64,000 nt of DNA, from contig OY726557.1 of NCBI GenBank assembly GCA_963383645.1, positions 131,591,251 to 131,655,250 of the forward strand, written 5' to 3'. The stretch comes from Muscardinus avellanarius (taxonomy: Eukaryota > Chordata > Mammalia > Rodentia > Gliridae). Made by a program: the position numbers and the translations under genes. Numbering within the stretch: the stretch's first letter is position 1; the number at the start of each line of letters is the position of its first letter. Shown here in pieces: positions 46,480-59,404 of the stretch. The notes beneath the pieces are model-generated. The model worked only from the letters and a program-made list of their open reading frames with translations. It had not been told where the DNA came from and made no database searches.

Positions 46480-46688
46480 TTAAGTTTTCCTACACCGAGC
46501 TATAACCCAGCCCTAGTTTTTATTCTTTATTTTGAAACAGGGTTTCACTGAGTTACAAAGGATCTCACCAAGTGAGATCTTTTTAGTATAGTTATTTTGT
46601 ATAGTTATTTGCCGGCTGCAAACCGTGATCCTCCTGTCACAGCCTCCAGAATTCTGGGATTACAAGCTTGCACAACCATGTTGAGCTT
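46480..46688 (-). mobile_element. B1-dID SINE with a small internal insertion
   Basis: Minus-strand SINE. About 45 bases, including a TATAGTTATTTTG duplication, interrupt it near 46575-46615. Confidence 0.8.
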
Positions 46689-46689
46689 C

Positions 46690-48660
46690 ATTATTCTTTA
46701 TAATTCATGTCCAGTAACTTTAAAAAGATGATCTTCTGTTTTAATTTTCTATTTTCCTCTTTGATTCTTACTGTTATCACTTTCCCTCATTCTAATGGGT
46801 TAATTTGTATGCTTTTGTTTGGATCCTACAAATACGTGTTGTTGGATTGTTGGGTATATTTATATTAACATCACTGAGGAATAAGTTAACCCATGTTTTT
46901 TCACCAAACAATGGTATAATGAGCATCCTTAAACATTTTCTCTTATAGACCTAGGTAAGAAAAATTGCCAGTTTCCCCTTAAGGCATACAGCAAAATCCT
47001 TCTGTAATTAGTGGAACTCCTCTACAGTCTCATTTAGTTAATGCATTTGTTTCAAAATATAGGTTATCCATGTGATGCATGTTCTACATTAGGTCTTGTT
47101 GCAATATTTTGTGGTTTCCTGGTCTTCTTTTAGTTTATATCTTCTTGTAGTTTACAGATAAAGAAAATAAAAGGCAAAGTACCTTCAAACCTATATTTCA
47201 CACCCAGTATGAATTAACAAATTAATATGACTGCTGACTGTGTCCAGGAACTCATTCTACCTTCCTTCCTTTCAGTAGAAAAGGGTTAGATAGACACATG
47301 ATTGCTCAGCTATAGACCACCTTTTATAAATTTCCATACTGGTAGATTTAGACATGTGACAAAATTTAGGTCAATGTGACATATGTAAAAGTGATGAGTA
47401 AGCAGTCTGTGTTTTCTTTTTGGAGATAGATGTTCACTCAGGATTTCCAACTAGCAAGGAATGAACAATTCAGACCCCAAAGTAAAAGTCACATTCATGT
47501 GTTGAGAATAATAGCTCTACCCAGCTAGCATGTGGTCTTGGGTGGTCTCTTAGAGTCTGCTCTCTTCAGAATATTAGCCTAGAGCAAAATGAACTTTGAT
47601 TCTGGAGTATTTTGGCCATCACGGCTTAGTCTCTATCTTTACTAATACAAATACAAAATATACAATATGGAAAAAACCATCAAATCTTGCTGGGCCTGAG
47701 ATGTGAAGACTTTCTATAACAGCAGAAGGGCAATTTCCTTCATCGCACGCCTGGACACTTGATTCTGTACTCTGGAAGTAAATCCATTGTTCATTTCTCC
47801 TTGTTTCTGAGTTTTCTTCCCTCTTCCACAATTCTCTATAGATGTATATAGAATAGTTTTGGGAATATGTCTTTTGGGGGTTCTGTATAGGTTTAGAGTG
47901 TTCAAGTGTGGTTTTAGGAATTGAATAATCTCTTCCTTCTAAATGCTAATTTTTCTACATTCATACAATGCTTTACAAACCAAATAACTTTTAGTCTTTG
48001 TATTTTAATCACTTCCAAGTCAAAGTCAACACATTTAATAATCTTTTCAGGTTGTAATTTTTTACATCTGTCTAATCTCTTTTAAAAAGTTACTGCTTTT
48101 GTACTTAGCTCATGACTCTCTCAATTTTCAAAGATAGTCCAAGTGGGAAGGCAGCATCCTTACTCTGAATTTTTTACCAATGTATTATCTCCTAACCTCT
48201 AGCTGGTAGGAATAGTTAACAGGAGATTGCTGAAGAAGGCTCTGAGTAGCAAACCTGTTGCTTATATTTGGAAATACAGTATCAGCTTTTTGATAGTATG
48301 GGGATCCTCATGCTTAATCTCAATTAGATTTTACCCCATCCTTAAGGTTTTGATGTGGAAGTACCATGCTTGTTTATATAACCATTGTTCTTGACTTGGC
48401 TACTTGGTCACACTTAGCTGCAAGGAGCAATGATGCCAGCTAAAATTCAGGGTATTCTATTACTAAAGAGAAGAGATAATATATATTGAACACAGAAGGC
48501 TCTGTTACACATATGGATTGAAAATAAGATACAAAATATTTATTTTTTTCAGGTACAATGACCTGTATGTAGTTTCTGGACAAACTATTTGGAATAGTGA
48601 ATTTATCTAAGTGGCTGTTTTAAAAAAATTATTATATATTTATATTTCTACATCTCCATA
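46690..48660. other. Gene-free flank
   Basis: AT-rich sequence with no recognisable gene. Minus-strand frames near 47619-47905 overlap each other and resemble nothing known. Confidence 0.5.
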
Positions 48661-48664
48661 AAAT

Positions 48665-49395
48665 TTTTGTTTAAAATTATTTATTGGTGGATTGTAGTCA
48701 TACATCTTAATAGAATACAAGATGGTAGAGCCATACATGCACACATCACTCATTTAGCCCTTCCCAATTCCTACCCCATTCCCTCCCCCCTCTCTCCTTC
48801 TCCTGTTTGTGAATGTACATCATGTACATTAGGGAATTTCCCTCTTCTCCCTTCCCATCTTGCTCATCTATGTTTTCTCCTACCTCTTCTACAGTTTCTC
48901 CTTCCTTCTATGACCCTTTTTTCTCCCTAGCTTCCACATGTTAGGGGGAACATCAATTTTTTACTTTCTGTGACAGAACTAATCTCACTTAGCATTATGT
49001 TATCCAGTTCCATCTATTTCTCTGTAAATGATGTAATTTTGTTCTTCTTTATGGCTGAGTAAAATTCTGTAGTGTATATAACTCATAGTTTTGTAATCCA
49101 TTCATCTGTTGATGGACGTCTTGGCTGGTTCCATAGTTTGGCAATTGTGAAATTTGGGGCTATGAACATAGATATGCATATATTAGTTTGGTAGTTTGGT
49201 TTCCATTCTTTTGGGTAGATACCCAGAAGTGGTATTTCTTTGATCATATGGTAGGTTCGTTCCCATTCTTCTGAGGATCTTCCATACTGTTTTCCAAAGT
49301 GGTTGCACTAGTTTGCGAAGTTTCCACTTCTTCATATCCTCACCATCATTTGTTGTTTGTGTTTTTAATGATTGCTAGTCTAGTTGGAGTTGGAA
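48665..49395 (-). mobile_element. L1 3' segment of a twin-primed insertion
   Basis: On the minus strand this is the end of ORF2 and the 3' untranslated region, with a short A-run at 48665. Plus-strand hallmarks are TTATGGCTGAGTAAAATTC and CCATTCATCTGTTGATGGAC. It matches 38009-38309 at its 3' end. Confidence 0.85.
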
Positions 49396-49835
49396 AAACT
49401 GATTAACCATATGCAGAAAAATGAACATAAACTCCACTTGTTCACCCTGCACAAAAGACAATTCAAGATGGACCAAAGACTTGGAAATCAGACCAGAGAC
49501 CTTGCAGCTCCTTGAAGAGGGCATAGGTCTAACACTTTAACACATAGGCACAGGCAAAAACTTTCTCAACAAGACCCCAAAGGCACAAAAAGAAAAAAAA
49601 ATCTAAAAGATGGATCAATATGTTGGATTGCATTAAACTGAAGAGCTTCTGTACAGCAAAGAATACCATCAAGAACCTCAACAGAGAGCCGACAAAAAAG
49701 GGAAAAATTTTTGCAAACTATTCTTCTGATAGAAGACTAATGTCTGGAGTGTACAGAGAACTCAAGAAACTCACAGCTAAGAAAACAAATAACCCAATCA
49801 TAAAATGGGTGAGTGAACTATAACCAATAAATGTA
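49396..49835 (+). mobile_element. Inverted 5' segment of the same L1 insertion
   Basis: ORF2 sequence in the opposite orientation. On the plus strand it reads through AATTCAAGATGGACCAAAGA, ACTGAAGAGCTTCTGTACAG and AATTTTTGCAAACTATTC to ATAAAATGGGTGAGTGAACT. It lies upstream of the 3' segment in L1 order, as twin priming predicts. It carries a 67-codon open piece, but no full ORF2. Confidence 0.85.
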
Positions 49836-49837
49836 TA

Positions 49838-51480
49838 AAAATTTTTAATGTCATAAGCAATCAGAGAGGTACAAATCAATAAAACTTTAAGAATAAAATC
49901 TATAATAGCAAAAATATACACTTAAGTGTCAATCAAATAAAATGTATGTGAATACCTTGTAGAGAAGTTTATGAAATTTTTTTGAAAGACATTAATGCTA
50001 AATGCTTATAGAAGTAAAGGTTCAATACCATAAAGATGTCAATTATCCTAAATTGATTTCTAATACAATTTCAGGAATAATCTCAACAGTATTTTGAGTA
50101 GAACATGACACATTGATTTTATATTTTATACAGAAATTAAAAGGGCCAAGAATAGTCAGAATGCTAAAAGGGAAAAATAAGGTAGAAGGATTTGCTTTAC
50201 AAACATCAAGATTTATTATTAAGTTATACTGACTAAAACTATGTACTATTGGGGCTACTGATAATTTATCAAATGAAACAAGACAGAGAGCCCAGAAACA
50301 CACTGATGAATATACATGTTCCAAGAGGCTTTTAAATCGATTGGAGGAAAGGAATAACTATTCAATACAAGTTCTGGGACAATTAATTTTTCATACCAGA
50401 GAAGAAAAAAATAATATTAGATTCTTACTCTATAAAAAGCACAAAAATCAATTCCAGATGCATTAAGGACTTCAATGGAAAAGCAAAATCTTAAAACTGT
50501 TAGAAGAAAATGTGGAAAAATATATTTCAGATCTCAGGACAAAGAAACATTCCTTAAAAAGGTAAAAATTACTAACCAAAATAGAAGGATTAGTTAATTT
50601 AAAAACAGTAGAACTTGCTGGGTGTGGTGGCGCACGCTTGTAATCCCCACGGTTGGGAGGTGGAGACAGGAGGATCATGCAGGTTCAAAGCCAGCGTTGC
50701 TGGCTTAAGAGACCCTGTTTTCAAATAAAACATAAAATAGGTCTGGGAGTGTAGCTTGAAGGTAGAAGGGTTTCATCTCCAGTACCACCAAAACAAACAA
50801 ACAAACAAAAAAAACAGTAGAACTAAAAATTTATCTCCATAATTAACTGCCAAAAAGAAAATAAAGGACAGGTTATACACTAGCAGAAGTTACTTGCAAT
50901 ATATATAAGTGAAAATATGTTCATATTTATAAATGTAAAAGCTTTAAGCCAATTAAAAAAGTCCAAATTATCCATATTAAAAAACTGTCAAAATAGACAT
51001 TCCAGAGAGTAGAAATAGAAAATATAAGTGGTGAATAAGTATTAAAATATTTTTAAACTCATTAGCAAATTCAGATAATACAAATAATGGTATAAATAAA
51101 TATATCCATAATAGCTAAAAAACAAGAAATATGATAATAACTAATGTTACAGAGGTGTGACTTAGTAGAAACTCTTATACACTCTGGTAAGTATACAAAT
51201 CTTAAACTACTTTAGAAAATAATTTAGCATTGTAATATTAAACATTTGTGTGATTTATTTCCCACCATCCCCACTCCTTAATATATATCTTACAAAATAT
51301 TTCCTTTGTACATTAGAAGACACATAAGATAATTAATAAAACTATTTTTTATATTTTTATATTAAAAAACAAATAATACTGGAAACACTTTAATACTCAT
51401 TGGCCGAACTGCACCTACATACAAGTTGAATAAACGAAAACATCCAGATATCTGTTAAAATAAAGATTCTCACTTTATGC
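49838..51480 (+). mobile_element. Older L1 ORF2 remnants, interrupted by a SINE
   Basis: L1 ORF2-like sense-strand runs (AGCAATCAGAGAGGTACAAAT, GACAGAGAGCCCAGAAACAC, ATTAAGGACTTCAATGGAAA) occur out of consensus order, showing rearrangement. The SINE at 50616-50809 splits it. Confidence 0.6.
50616..50809 (+). mobile_element. Young B1-dID SINE, variant-tail subfamily
   Basis: Head TGCTGGGTGTGGTGGC, GCTGGCTTAAGAGACC block and AAAC tail. Flanked by a perfect 15-base duplication AAAAACAGTAGAACT (50601-50615 and 50810-50824). Confidence 0.94.
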
Positions 51481-52270
51481 ATTCAAACTGGTGCCACAGA
51501 TTCTACATTTCTGACAAGCTTTTGGGGGATGCTACTGCTAGGTGACCACAGTCACATTTTGAGTAGCAAAGTCCTAAGACTACCTTATGGTAGATGCCTT
51601 CCTATGGAACTCAAAAACAAACTAGTCTGGAGAGTAATATTTAGACTACTGTATATACATCTGGTATAAACTAATCAATCATAAATAACTGGTCAATCAT
51701 AAACTGGTCATAATAAACTGATCAATCATAAAATTTAGGATAGTGGTTAATGCATAGGAGAACAGGACTGTGAGGGTGGAATGTATTGTGTTAGGTAGAT
51801 GTAAGGCATTAGTAACGTAATTCATAAATTGTATGGTAAAGCTTGGATTCCATTTTCTTAACCAACTCTCTATAATCTTGCCTCTCCTTTTGACACCAAT
51901 TAATAATAAAAAGACTATTGGATTAGTCGGCATTTTCAATTTTTGTTGTGCATCGGAATAACCTAGAGAAATTTTAAAACACCACTGTCCACTTCCAATC
52001 TCTAGATATTCTGCTTTAATTGGTCTGGATTGAAGCCTGAGTACTGGTAGTTCCTAAAAGGTTGTCACATTAATGTGCAATTGCATTTGAGAACTGCTGT
52101 GACAAAGCACCTCTGTTGTCCGTCCAAATGCCAAATAGTCTGTGATTTAAGTATACAAAGTTGCTTTTCTCTGTCTTGTTAACTGAGCTTCTTGGTAAGA
52201 ATGTTCTGGTTCAACTTAAATATCATGTTCTTTATTAATCAAAATAGGGGCTTTAGAACTGAAATGTTCA

Positions 52271-52723
52271 TGACTGTTTGGATCAGGAATGTCCCCCCAA
52301 AGTTCATGTGTTGAAGTCTCAGTGCAGCAATGTCCAGAAGTGGGACTTTGAGGAAGGGATTACACCATGAGGACTGTAACCTCATCAGCGGATTAATCCC
52401 TTTGATGGATCAACAATTTGAAGAGATTACAGGGAAGAAGTGGAAACTGTAGGCAGGTGGGACACAGTTGGAGGAAGTAGGTCATTGGGGGCACGTCCCT
52501 GGGGGTCTATATATTGTCCCTGCCCCCTGCCCCAATTTCTAGCTGTCTTAAACAGCTTTCTTCTACTTCTACCATACCCTTCCACTGTGATGTTTTGCCT
52601 CACTCCAGGCCCGGAGCAGTGGAGTCAGCCTGCCATGGACTGAGACCTCTGAAACTGTGAGCCAAAATAAACAGTTGTTCTTGTCATGCACTTTGATCAC
52701 AGGATGGAAATCTGACTAACACA
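52271..52723 (+). mobile_element. MaLR-type solo LTR
   Basis: The element starts TGACTGTTTGGATCAGGAAT and passes through TCATGTGTTGAAG, CTCATCAGCGGATTAATCC and GTGGAAACTGTAGGCAGGTG. It ends with GTGAGCCAAAATAAAC and CTGACTAACACA, the known order of MaLR LTRs. AATAAA near 52664 is the polyadenylation signal. Confidence 0.85.
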
Positions 52724-53289
52724 ATGACCCTAGGGACTGTGTCGTATAGCTCATTATTCTTTTCCTATTACCTGATACAGTGCCCAGAGAATTGTCATTA
52801 AATCTACATATGAAGGCACCCAGAAATGGTTGACTGAGCTCTAGTGTACTGGTTATTATTGAGATGTCTCCTCTAGTCCAATTTTCACCTCTCCTCTGGG
52901 TTCCTTATATTTACTCCATTGGCAATTTAGGACTCTAATGACAAGTTACATTGACTCTGTTAAGCCATTACTACTTTGCAGTACAATAATTTGTTTGCAG
53001 GTCTAGCATTCAGGTGCGAACTTCTCAATGTTAAGGTCAAGTTCCATTATTTTTAGACCTCAAGAGCTCAGCCTGGTGCCTCAAAAACGGTTTAGTGAAG
53101 CCGTAGGTAACTGATTTTTGGAAACCTTTCTACAGTGTGTTATGACCCTTTGCTGTTTTGGTCCTGGTCATAATTTAATTTCCCAGGAGTCAGGACTTTA
53201 GAATCTTCGGCCTGCAAATGTTCTCATTGCTTAAGCTCTTCAGTTATATATAAAGTAAGAGATGGGCTTAAATTTATTTTAAACTCAGA

Positions 53290-54412
53290 CGCATCATATA
53301 ATTTTTTCACTCTTTAAATAGACTTTATTTTTAGAGCAGTTTTAGCTTCACAGTCAAATTGACTAGAAAAAAAGAGTTTCATTAAGCCTTCTGCCCCAAC
53401 ACAAGCACAACCTCCTCCACTATTGACACTCTTTACCAGAGTAGTAATTTATTGGAATCAATAAGCCTACATAAGCCGGGCGTGGTGGCACATGCTTGTA
53501 ATCCCCGCACTTGGGAGGCGGAGACAAAAGGATAATGCAGGTTTGAAGCCAGCCTTGCTGGCTTAAGAGACCCTCTTTCCAAATAAAAAAGTTTAAAAAT
53601 AGGTCTGGGAGTGTAGCCCAGAGGTAGAAGGGCTTCCAGGAACCCCAGTACCACCAAAAAATAAAAATAAATAAATAAAATAAACCTACATAAATGTATC
53701 ACTGTGATCCAAAGTCCATAGCTTACATTAGAGTTCACCCTTGTTGTCATGCATTCTAGTTTTTGATAAGCTTGTAATGGCATGTGTCCACCATTATAAT
53801 ATCAAACAGTAGTTTCATGATCCATAAAAACTCTAAGTTCTACCTATTCATTCTTATTTCCTTTTAACACCTAGCAATCATTGATTTATTTTACTCCTCC
53901 ATAGTGTTGCATTTTCCAGAATGTCACAGAATCATACAATCCATAGCCTTTCCAGATTAGCTTTCTTCATTTAATAATATGCATTTAAGATTTCTTTATG
54001 TGTTTTATAGGCTTGCTAGCTCATTTCCTTTTTATGCTGAATAATATTTCATGGTCTACATCCACGTTTATTCATTTGCTGAATGTTGTTGGTGTTTTGG
54101 ATTCTGGGCATTCTAATAGGTGCAGAGTGGTGTCTCACTGTTGTTTTAAGCTGCATTTCCCGTATGATATATAATATGGGGAATCTATCTGCTCATTTGT
54201 CATATGTCTATCTTCTCTAGTGACATGTTTGTTCAGGATATTTTCCCATTTTTAACCAAGTTGTTAGTCTTCTTAGTGTTGAATATTAAGAATTCTTTGT
54301 GTATTTTGGATAAAGTTCTATCAGATTTTTCTGTTGCATATATTTTCTCCCAGAGTGTAGCTTTCTTATTTATTCTCTTGATATAGCATTTTAAATATCT
54401 GCTATAAATAAA
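53290..54412 (-). mobile_element. Old L1M 3' region, interrupted by a SINE
   Basis: The plus strand shows antisense L1M hallmarks (AGAGCAGTTTTAGCTTCACAG, CCAAAGTCCATAGCTTACATT, GCTGAATAATATTTCATGG). The SINE at 53474-53684 is inserted in it, with CCTACATA duplicated on both sides. Confidence 0.8.
53474..53684 (+). mobile_element. Young B1-dID SINE, variant-tail subfamily
   Basis: GCCGGGCGTGGTGGC head, TTGCTGGCTTAAGAGACC block, TTCCAGGAACCCCAGTACC tail and AAAT repeats. The flanking AAGCCTACATAA/AAACCTACATAA is a near-perfect target duplication. Confidence 0.93.
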
Positions 54413-54418
54413 AACCCC

Positions 54419-54648
54419 TAGCTGGGCGTGGTGGTGCATGCTTGTAATCCCCACGCTTGGGAGGCTAAGACAGGAGGATCGCACAGGTTTGATGCCAGCC
54501 TCCACTACTTAATGAGGCTCTCAGCAACTTAGTGAGACCCTGTTTCCAAATAAAATATAAAATGGGTCTGGGAGTATAGCCCAGAGGTAGAAAGCCTCTG
54601 GGTTCCACCCCCAGTACCACCAAAAATAAAAATAAATAAATAAATAAC
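54419..54648 (+). mobile_element. B1-dID SINE, intermediate type
   Basis: The B1 head and the GGTCTGGGAGTATAG segment match the variant subfamily, but the tail still reads GGGTTCCACCCCCAG. It may be an intermediate between the two tail types. AAAT repeat tail. Confidence 0.9.
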
Positions 54649-54649
54649 C

Positions 54650-57200
54650 CTGATGGATTTGCCTCTTTTTGGAAAAAGGAAAAAAAATAGTTAATTGAGA
54701 ATTTATGTTAATATTGCCCTTGTTGGTTGAGACTTTATTGTCTTTGGCTTTGAGAGGCAGAGACATGCCATTATTTCCTTATCCCTTAAGCATGAGTTCA
54801 AAAAAACTGTCATGATCTCATATTCATCCCATCTTGGTGCCTGATCTCATCCTATCCTGTTTACCTGGCCAAGTCATCAATGGCCAAACCCCTGGGTGAA
54901 TAAGAGTGATGACAAAGCCACTGTTTCTCTCCAAAATCCCCTAGACTTTCCTGGCAGCCCCACAGAAAAGTGATAACACATGTACAGATAGAGATGTAGA
55001 CTCATCTCACTACAGGGACAAATCACATAGTATATTCACCCTTGGCAGCCTTTTAGCTATTCATCTGGTGAATAAAATACTTGGGAATGTAAACCTTGAG
55101 GCTTGGTGTTCAGCTCAAAGACAATGAACCTGGAAGGCTCAGGCAGCCATCAACAGGTTTTCCCTCCATCCCACATGCAGAGCCATTTTCCCGCTACAAA
55201 CTGCTGCTCATTTTGTCTTCTGGGCTGTCTACAACGGGGACTTGTCAGTAGTGAAGAGAAAAATTTTGTCATTATTTCTAATTTTTCTGGATGTCTCAGT
55301 CATTGAAGGTTTTACATTCAGGCCATTTGGGTGCCATCAAAGCATCAGGTTTAAAGAGGAAAGATGATGAATCATGAATGTTTATGAGGAAACGGTAGCA
55401 ATTATAATGATGATAATGAAGAGTGAAGTGAGAAGATAGGCCTATTGGGATGCTTCCCCTGAGCCTAAGATGGTGGAGGAAAGTGGTCCAGTGGGCTTGG
55501 GCATTCCATTGTACCAAGATGGATGGAATGTTCTTATCCAACAGCCCCTCCAGATTCATTATTTTTTTAGAAATATGCCTCCTGGAACCAGGTTTGCAAG
55601 TTTTACATTGAGTGAACAGCTATTTCTTATGTTAAGTTATTTCAGCTGAAGAATAGAGAATTGTTGAAATAAATGGCTGGAGAATTTGAATTGCATTCAT
55701 TTTTGACATTGGAACTGACAAATAGCTTCATTCCCCACTGAAATGGAAAGCTTATTATTCTGAGACACAGGCGGATTCGAGAGAGAGGGGGTGGGGGGGC
55801 GTCTGCATTCTATTTTACTGTAACTCTTCTAGATGCTGTGATAGAGTAAAATAAAATACTTTCCTGAAATTCTACTGGGATACATCTTTTGCTCAGTTCT
55901 CCACATTTGACTGGAAATAAAGCCAATTAAAGCAGATTAATTTACAGCAAGTATAAAACTCACTCCGACAGCTGGTTACTATAGTGTGAGCCTGGAGTTC
56001 TCAAGTAGAGCAGAGCTGGTAGGTTGTGGAGGTGATATGAGAACAGGGCACCCCGGTGGGTGGGGTGGAGAACCTGCCAGCCTGTACCCTGCTCATCAGC
56101 GCATCTCCAGAGAGTAATGCTTAAGCTGGGGATGGACGTATTCAATATAGAGGGTGCTTTTGCCAGAGACTTGGAAAGTGTTTACATGGAAATTACAGAT
56201 TTCTCTTTGACATCTCCTCAGCATTAGATGCCTCTCATCTTTCTGCCAGCATGAATCATGGTGAGAAAGAGAGGCACTGAGTGTGGCATCGAGGGAAGCC
56301 ATGAACACAGCCAGCTGCAGGCTGGCAGGCTGCTGGGGCTAGACTCACCTGGGTGCTCTGCTGAAGAACTTCAGTTCTTCTGATGGTATCCTTGGAGGAA
56401 ATGGGACACAGCTGTTCATCCTTTATACACCATCACTTCCTCCTCTTGAAGTCCTTGATCTTCCCATCTCCTTATCTTGTTCTCTCCAACTTGTCAGAGG
56501 CCTGCACATCTAACAGACTTCATGAATTATAACTTTTCCAGTTCTGTCTTGGAGAAGAGCCACCCTACTAACTCTGTGGATTCAATGCTGGGTAGTAATT
56601 TATAGTCTTGATGAAAGAGTGTCCCAAGCCCTGGCATTGTCCTTATGGAAATCATAGACTTCTTGTTCATGTATCCTTAGCTGGGAACTTCATTCCCCAG
56701 CAGGAATCCTCTATGCTGACTGTGTGATGACTGGCATATCTTTCTGTGTGTTGTTTGCACATATTTTGCCCTCTAAGAGAGTTGGGCCTTAGGTTAGAAA
56801 GCAGAGTTAGACCCTGGGAGCTGAAATCAAACCTGGAGTAGAATTTGACCCTCTGGAATCTTAATGGGAGTATATAACACCCCTCTCAATCATAGTGTAG
56901 ACAAAATGAGCAATGGCTGCACTGTGCCTACACTCTCTCCACTCCCACTAATGTTCACCCAGCTGTTCCTCGGTACAATTCCCTCATCTATGTCGCCTTG
57001 CTTGAAAGATCATGCTTTTTAATACTGTCTCTTTGTATTAGTCTTTTTAAATTAGTATAATAAAATATCTAAGTTTGGGGTAATGTATGAAGAAAATAGA
57101 ATTATTTAGCTCAGTAAATAGCCTAGTCCTGGCTCTGATGAAGTTCCCTGACCTATAATACTTTATAGTGGAAGAAATCATGTCACATAGTGAGATAAGA
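54650..57200. other. Gene-free flank
   Basis: No recognisable gene or mobile element. A good splice-donor match (CAG before GTGAGT, minus strand, near 56350) has no convincing partner acceptor. A G-rich stretch lies at about 55785-55800. Confidence 0.5.
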
Positions 57201-57468
57201 ACACACACACACACACATAATATCTATAAGAACATATATATGTAATATATATATAATATAATATATTATATATATTATATATTATATTATATATATAATA
57301 TATTATATATATATGATATATATATAATATAATATATTATAATACATATTATATTATATTATATATTATATTATATATTATATATAATATATATTATATA
57401 TAATATATAATATATATGTTCTTATATATATTATATATATAATATATATAAGAACACATATATATGTA

Positions 57469-57531
<63 letters not shown>
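57201..57531. repeat. (AC)n-(TA)n-(GT)n inverted-repeat tract
   Basis: A CA run (57202-57218), about 260 bases of imperfect TA/ATAT palindromes and a GT run (57485-57528) follow each other. AGAACATATATATGTAATATAT occurs near 57230 and AAGAACACATATATATGTAA near 57448, with a GTTCTTATATAT inverted copy near 57418. The whole could fold into a long cruciform. Confidence 0.95.
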
Positions 57532-57532
<1 letters not shown>

Positions 57533-57590
57533 AACCCAGGGGCATTCTACCTCCGAGCTACACCCCCAGCCCTATATTTTATTCAATATA
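57529..57590 (-). mobile_element. B1-dID SINE, ID-tail fragment
   Basis: Only the tail (AACCCAGGGGCATTCTACCT to CCCAGCCCTA on the plus strand) remains, abutting the GT repeat. Confidence 0.8.
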
Positions 57591-58152
57591 TTTTTTTGTT
57601 TTACTGTAATAAAATGTATCTTATTTAGGTTTCTGTAACAAAAATAATTTGTTGTAAAGATGCAAGGGGATGGGCACTTGAGAAGGCATCAGGATAGAGA
57701 GGAACTTTGAGGGCTGGTTACTCTCTTCGGCTTGGTCTCATGGATCCCATAGTCTCTAATATCTGGTTTTCTCTTTGATTCACACAATGATTAACTAACT
57801 CTCTCCATATTTTCTAGTGTGAAATTCAGAGAAAGGCAGTCTGGTTGGTTTGTCTAATTGCTTCTGGACAGACCTATTTAATTCAGGCTACCTCAGGACC
57901 ACCTGAGGTCAGGTAACATGCATTATGGAGATTCATACATCTCAGAGACCTAAGGGAATGTGTGCAGTCTGTGGAATTGCTGTGATGACTGTGTCCTGTC
58001 AGGCACTGAAGTGCTAGTGAAGTAAGTGTCTATAGAAATTCCATTCAAACTCTTCTTATTTTTGGAGGTTATGAGACAGTTTCTGTTTCCCAGATGGGAA
58101 TCATCCCTAGACTTTTCCTCATCTAACTAAAGGTAGTCATGTCTAGTTTTAT

Positions 58153-58365
58153 TTGTTGTTGTTGTTTTTTTTTGCAATACTGGAATTGAATCCACTGGCA
58201 TTCTACCACTGAGGGACATACTGAGACTTTTATTAATTATTATTATTATTTATTTTGAAACAAGTTCTTGCCAAATTGCATAGGCTGGCCTTGAACTTGT
58301 GATCCTCCTGCCTCAGCTTCCAGGTTTCTAGGATTACAGGTGTGCACCACTGTGTCCAGCTGCAG
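58153..58365 (-). mobile_element. B1-dID SINE, diverged
   Basis: Minus-strand SINE with T-run and GTT repeats at the left and CCACTGTGTCCAGCTG at the B1 end. Confidence 0.88.
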
Positions 58366-58692
58366 ACATGTTCTTTATCATAACAATTCACATCATGGTA
58401 TTACACATACAAAGCAAGATGGCAGCCTATGACATAGATTCTTGAGATGTTATGCTTTTATATTTTAAAACATTTTGAGTGAGATACTTCAAATACTGCA
58501 AAAAAGTCAAATATGCATGCAGTTTGTCAAATATGCATGCATAATAATTAAATGTAGCTAGCTACTTTTAATGTCAAATTTGTTTGTTGTGTCAATAAAT
58601 TTCCAGTGGTCTCACTAAAATTTTGTATTTGGTGATAGTAAGATATCTGAATTTGGGCCTAGAAAGTTAATAAAGAAATTCTATTGGATTTT

Positions 58693-58864
58693 TTTTTTTT
58701 TGTGGTACTGGGGCTCCTGGAAGCCCTTCTACCTCCGGGCTACACTCCCAGACCTATTTTTTAGACTTTTTTATTCGAAGCAAGGCTGGCTTCGAACCTG
58801 CGCGATCCTCCTGTTTCTGCCTCCCAAGCACGGGGATTACAAGCGTGCGCCACCATGTCCGGCC
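58693..58864 (-). mobile_element. Young B1-dID SINE, variant-tail subfamily
   Basis: The minus-strand element is slightly shortened in the linker. It carries the variant tail, and TCTATTGGATTTT occurs on both sides (58680-58692 and 58865-58877). Confidence 0.93.
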
Positions 58865-59114
58865 TCTATTGGATTTTGAATGTCTGTATTGTCTGTGTAT
58901 TTTCTTGAGTGCTGAGAGTTTTAAGGCAGAGTTTTGAGGGCAGATCCTTATGTAAAAGGAAATTCAAGGCTGCTTATTCAACATTGCTCAAGAACTCAAG
59001 TATCAATAAGCTGTACTTTTATATTCTGCTTAATCATTAGCAGGTGATTATTTTGACATTTCATAAATAAAGGTTTTGATGTTCTCTCAATTTTCTGATG
59101 TTTTTGTTGGTTTC

Positions 59115-59129
59115 TTTCTTTTTCCTTAC

Positions 59130-59198
<69 letters not shown>

Positions 59199-59404
59199 TT
59201 TTTGCAGTACTAGGGATTGAACCCAGGGGCATTCTACCCCCAAGCTTCAGCTCCAGCTCTATTTTTTATCTTTTATTTTGAAACAGGATCTTACTAAGTT
59301 GCAGAGGATCTCATTAAGTAGCTGAGCTGGCCATGAACCCATGAACCTCCTGTCTCAGCCTCCCAAGTATTGAGATTAAAAGCTTGTTCCACTATGCCCG
59401 GCTC
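59115..59404 (-). mobile_element. B1-dID SINE with (TTTC)n tail
   Basis: The SINE body is 59197-59404 with a TTTC repeat at 59129-59195. TTGTTGGTTTC flanks it at 59104-59114 and 59405-59415. Confidence 0.92.

Noticed and set aside
56340..56480. Possible lncRNA exon on the minus strand ending at a CAG/GTGAGT donor
   Set aside because: No acceptor, frame or conservation evidence; a single good donor match is expected by chance in this length.
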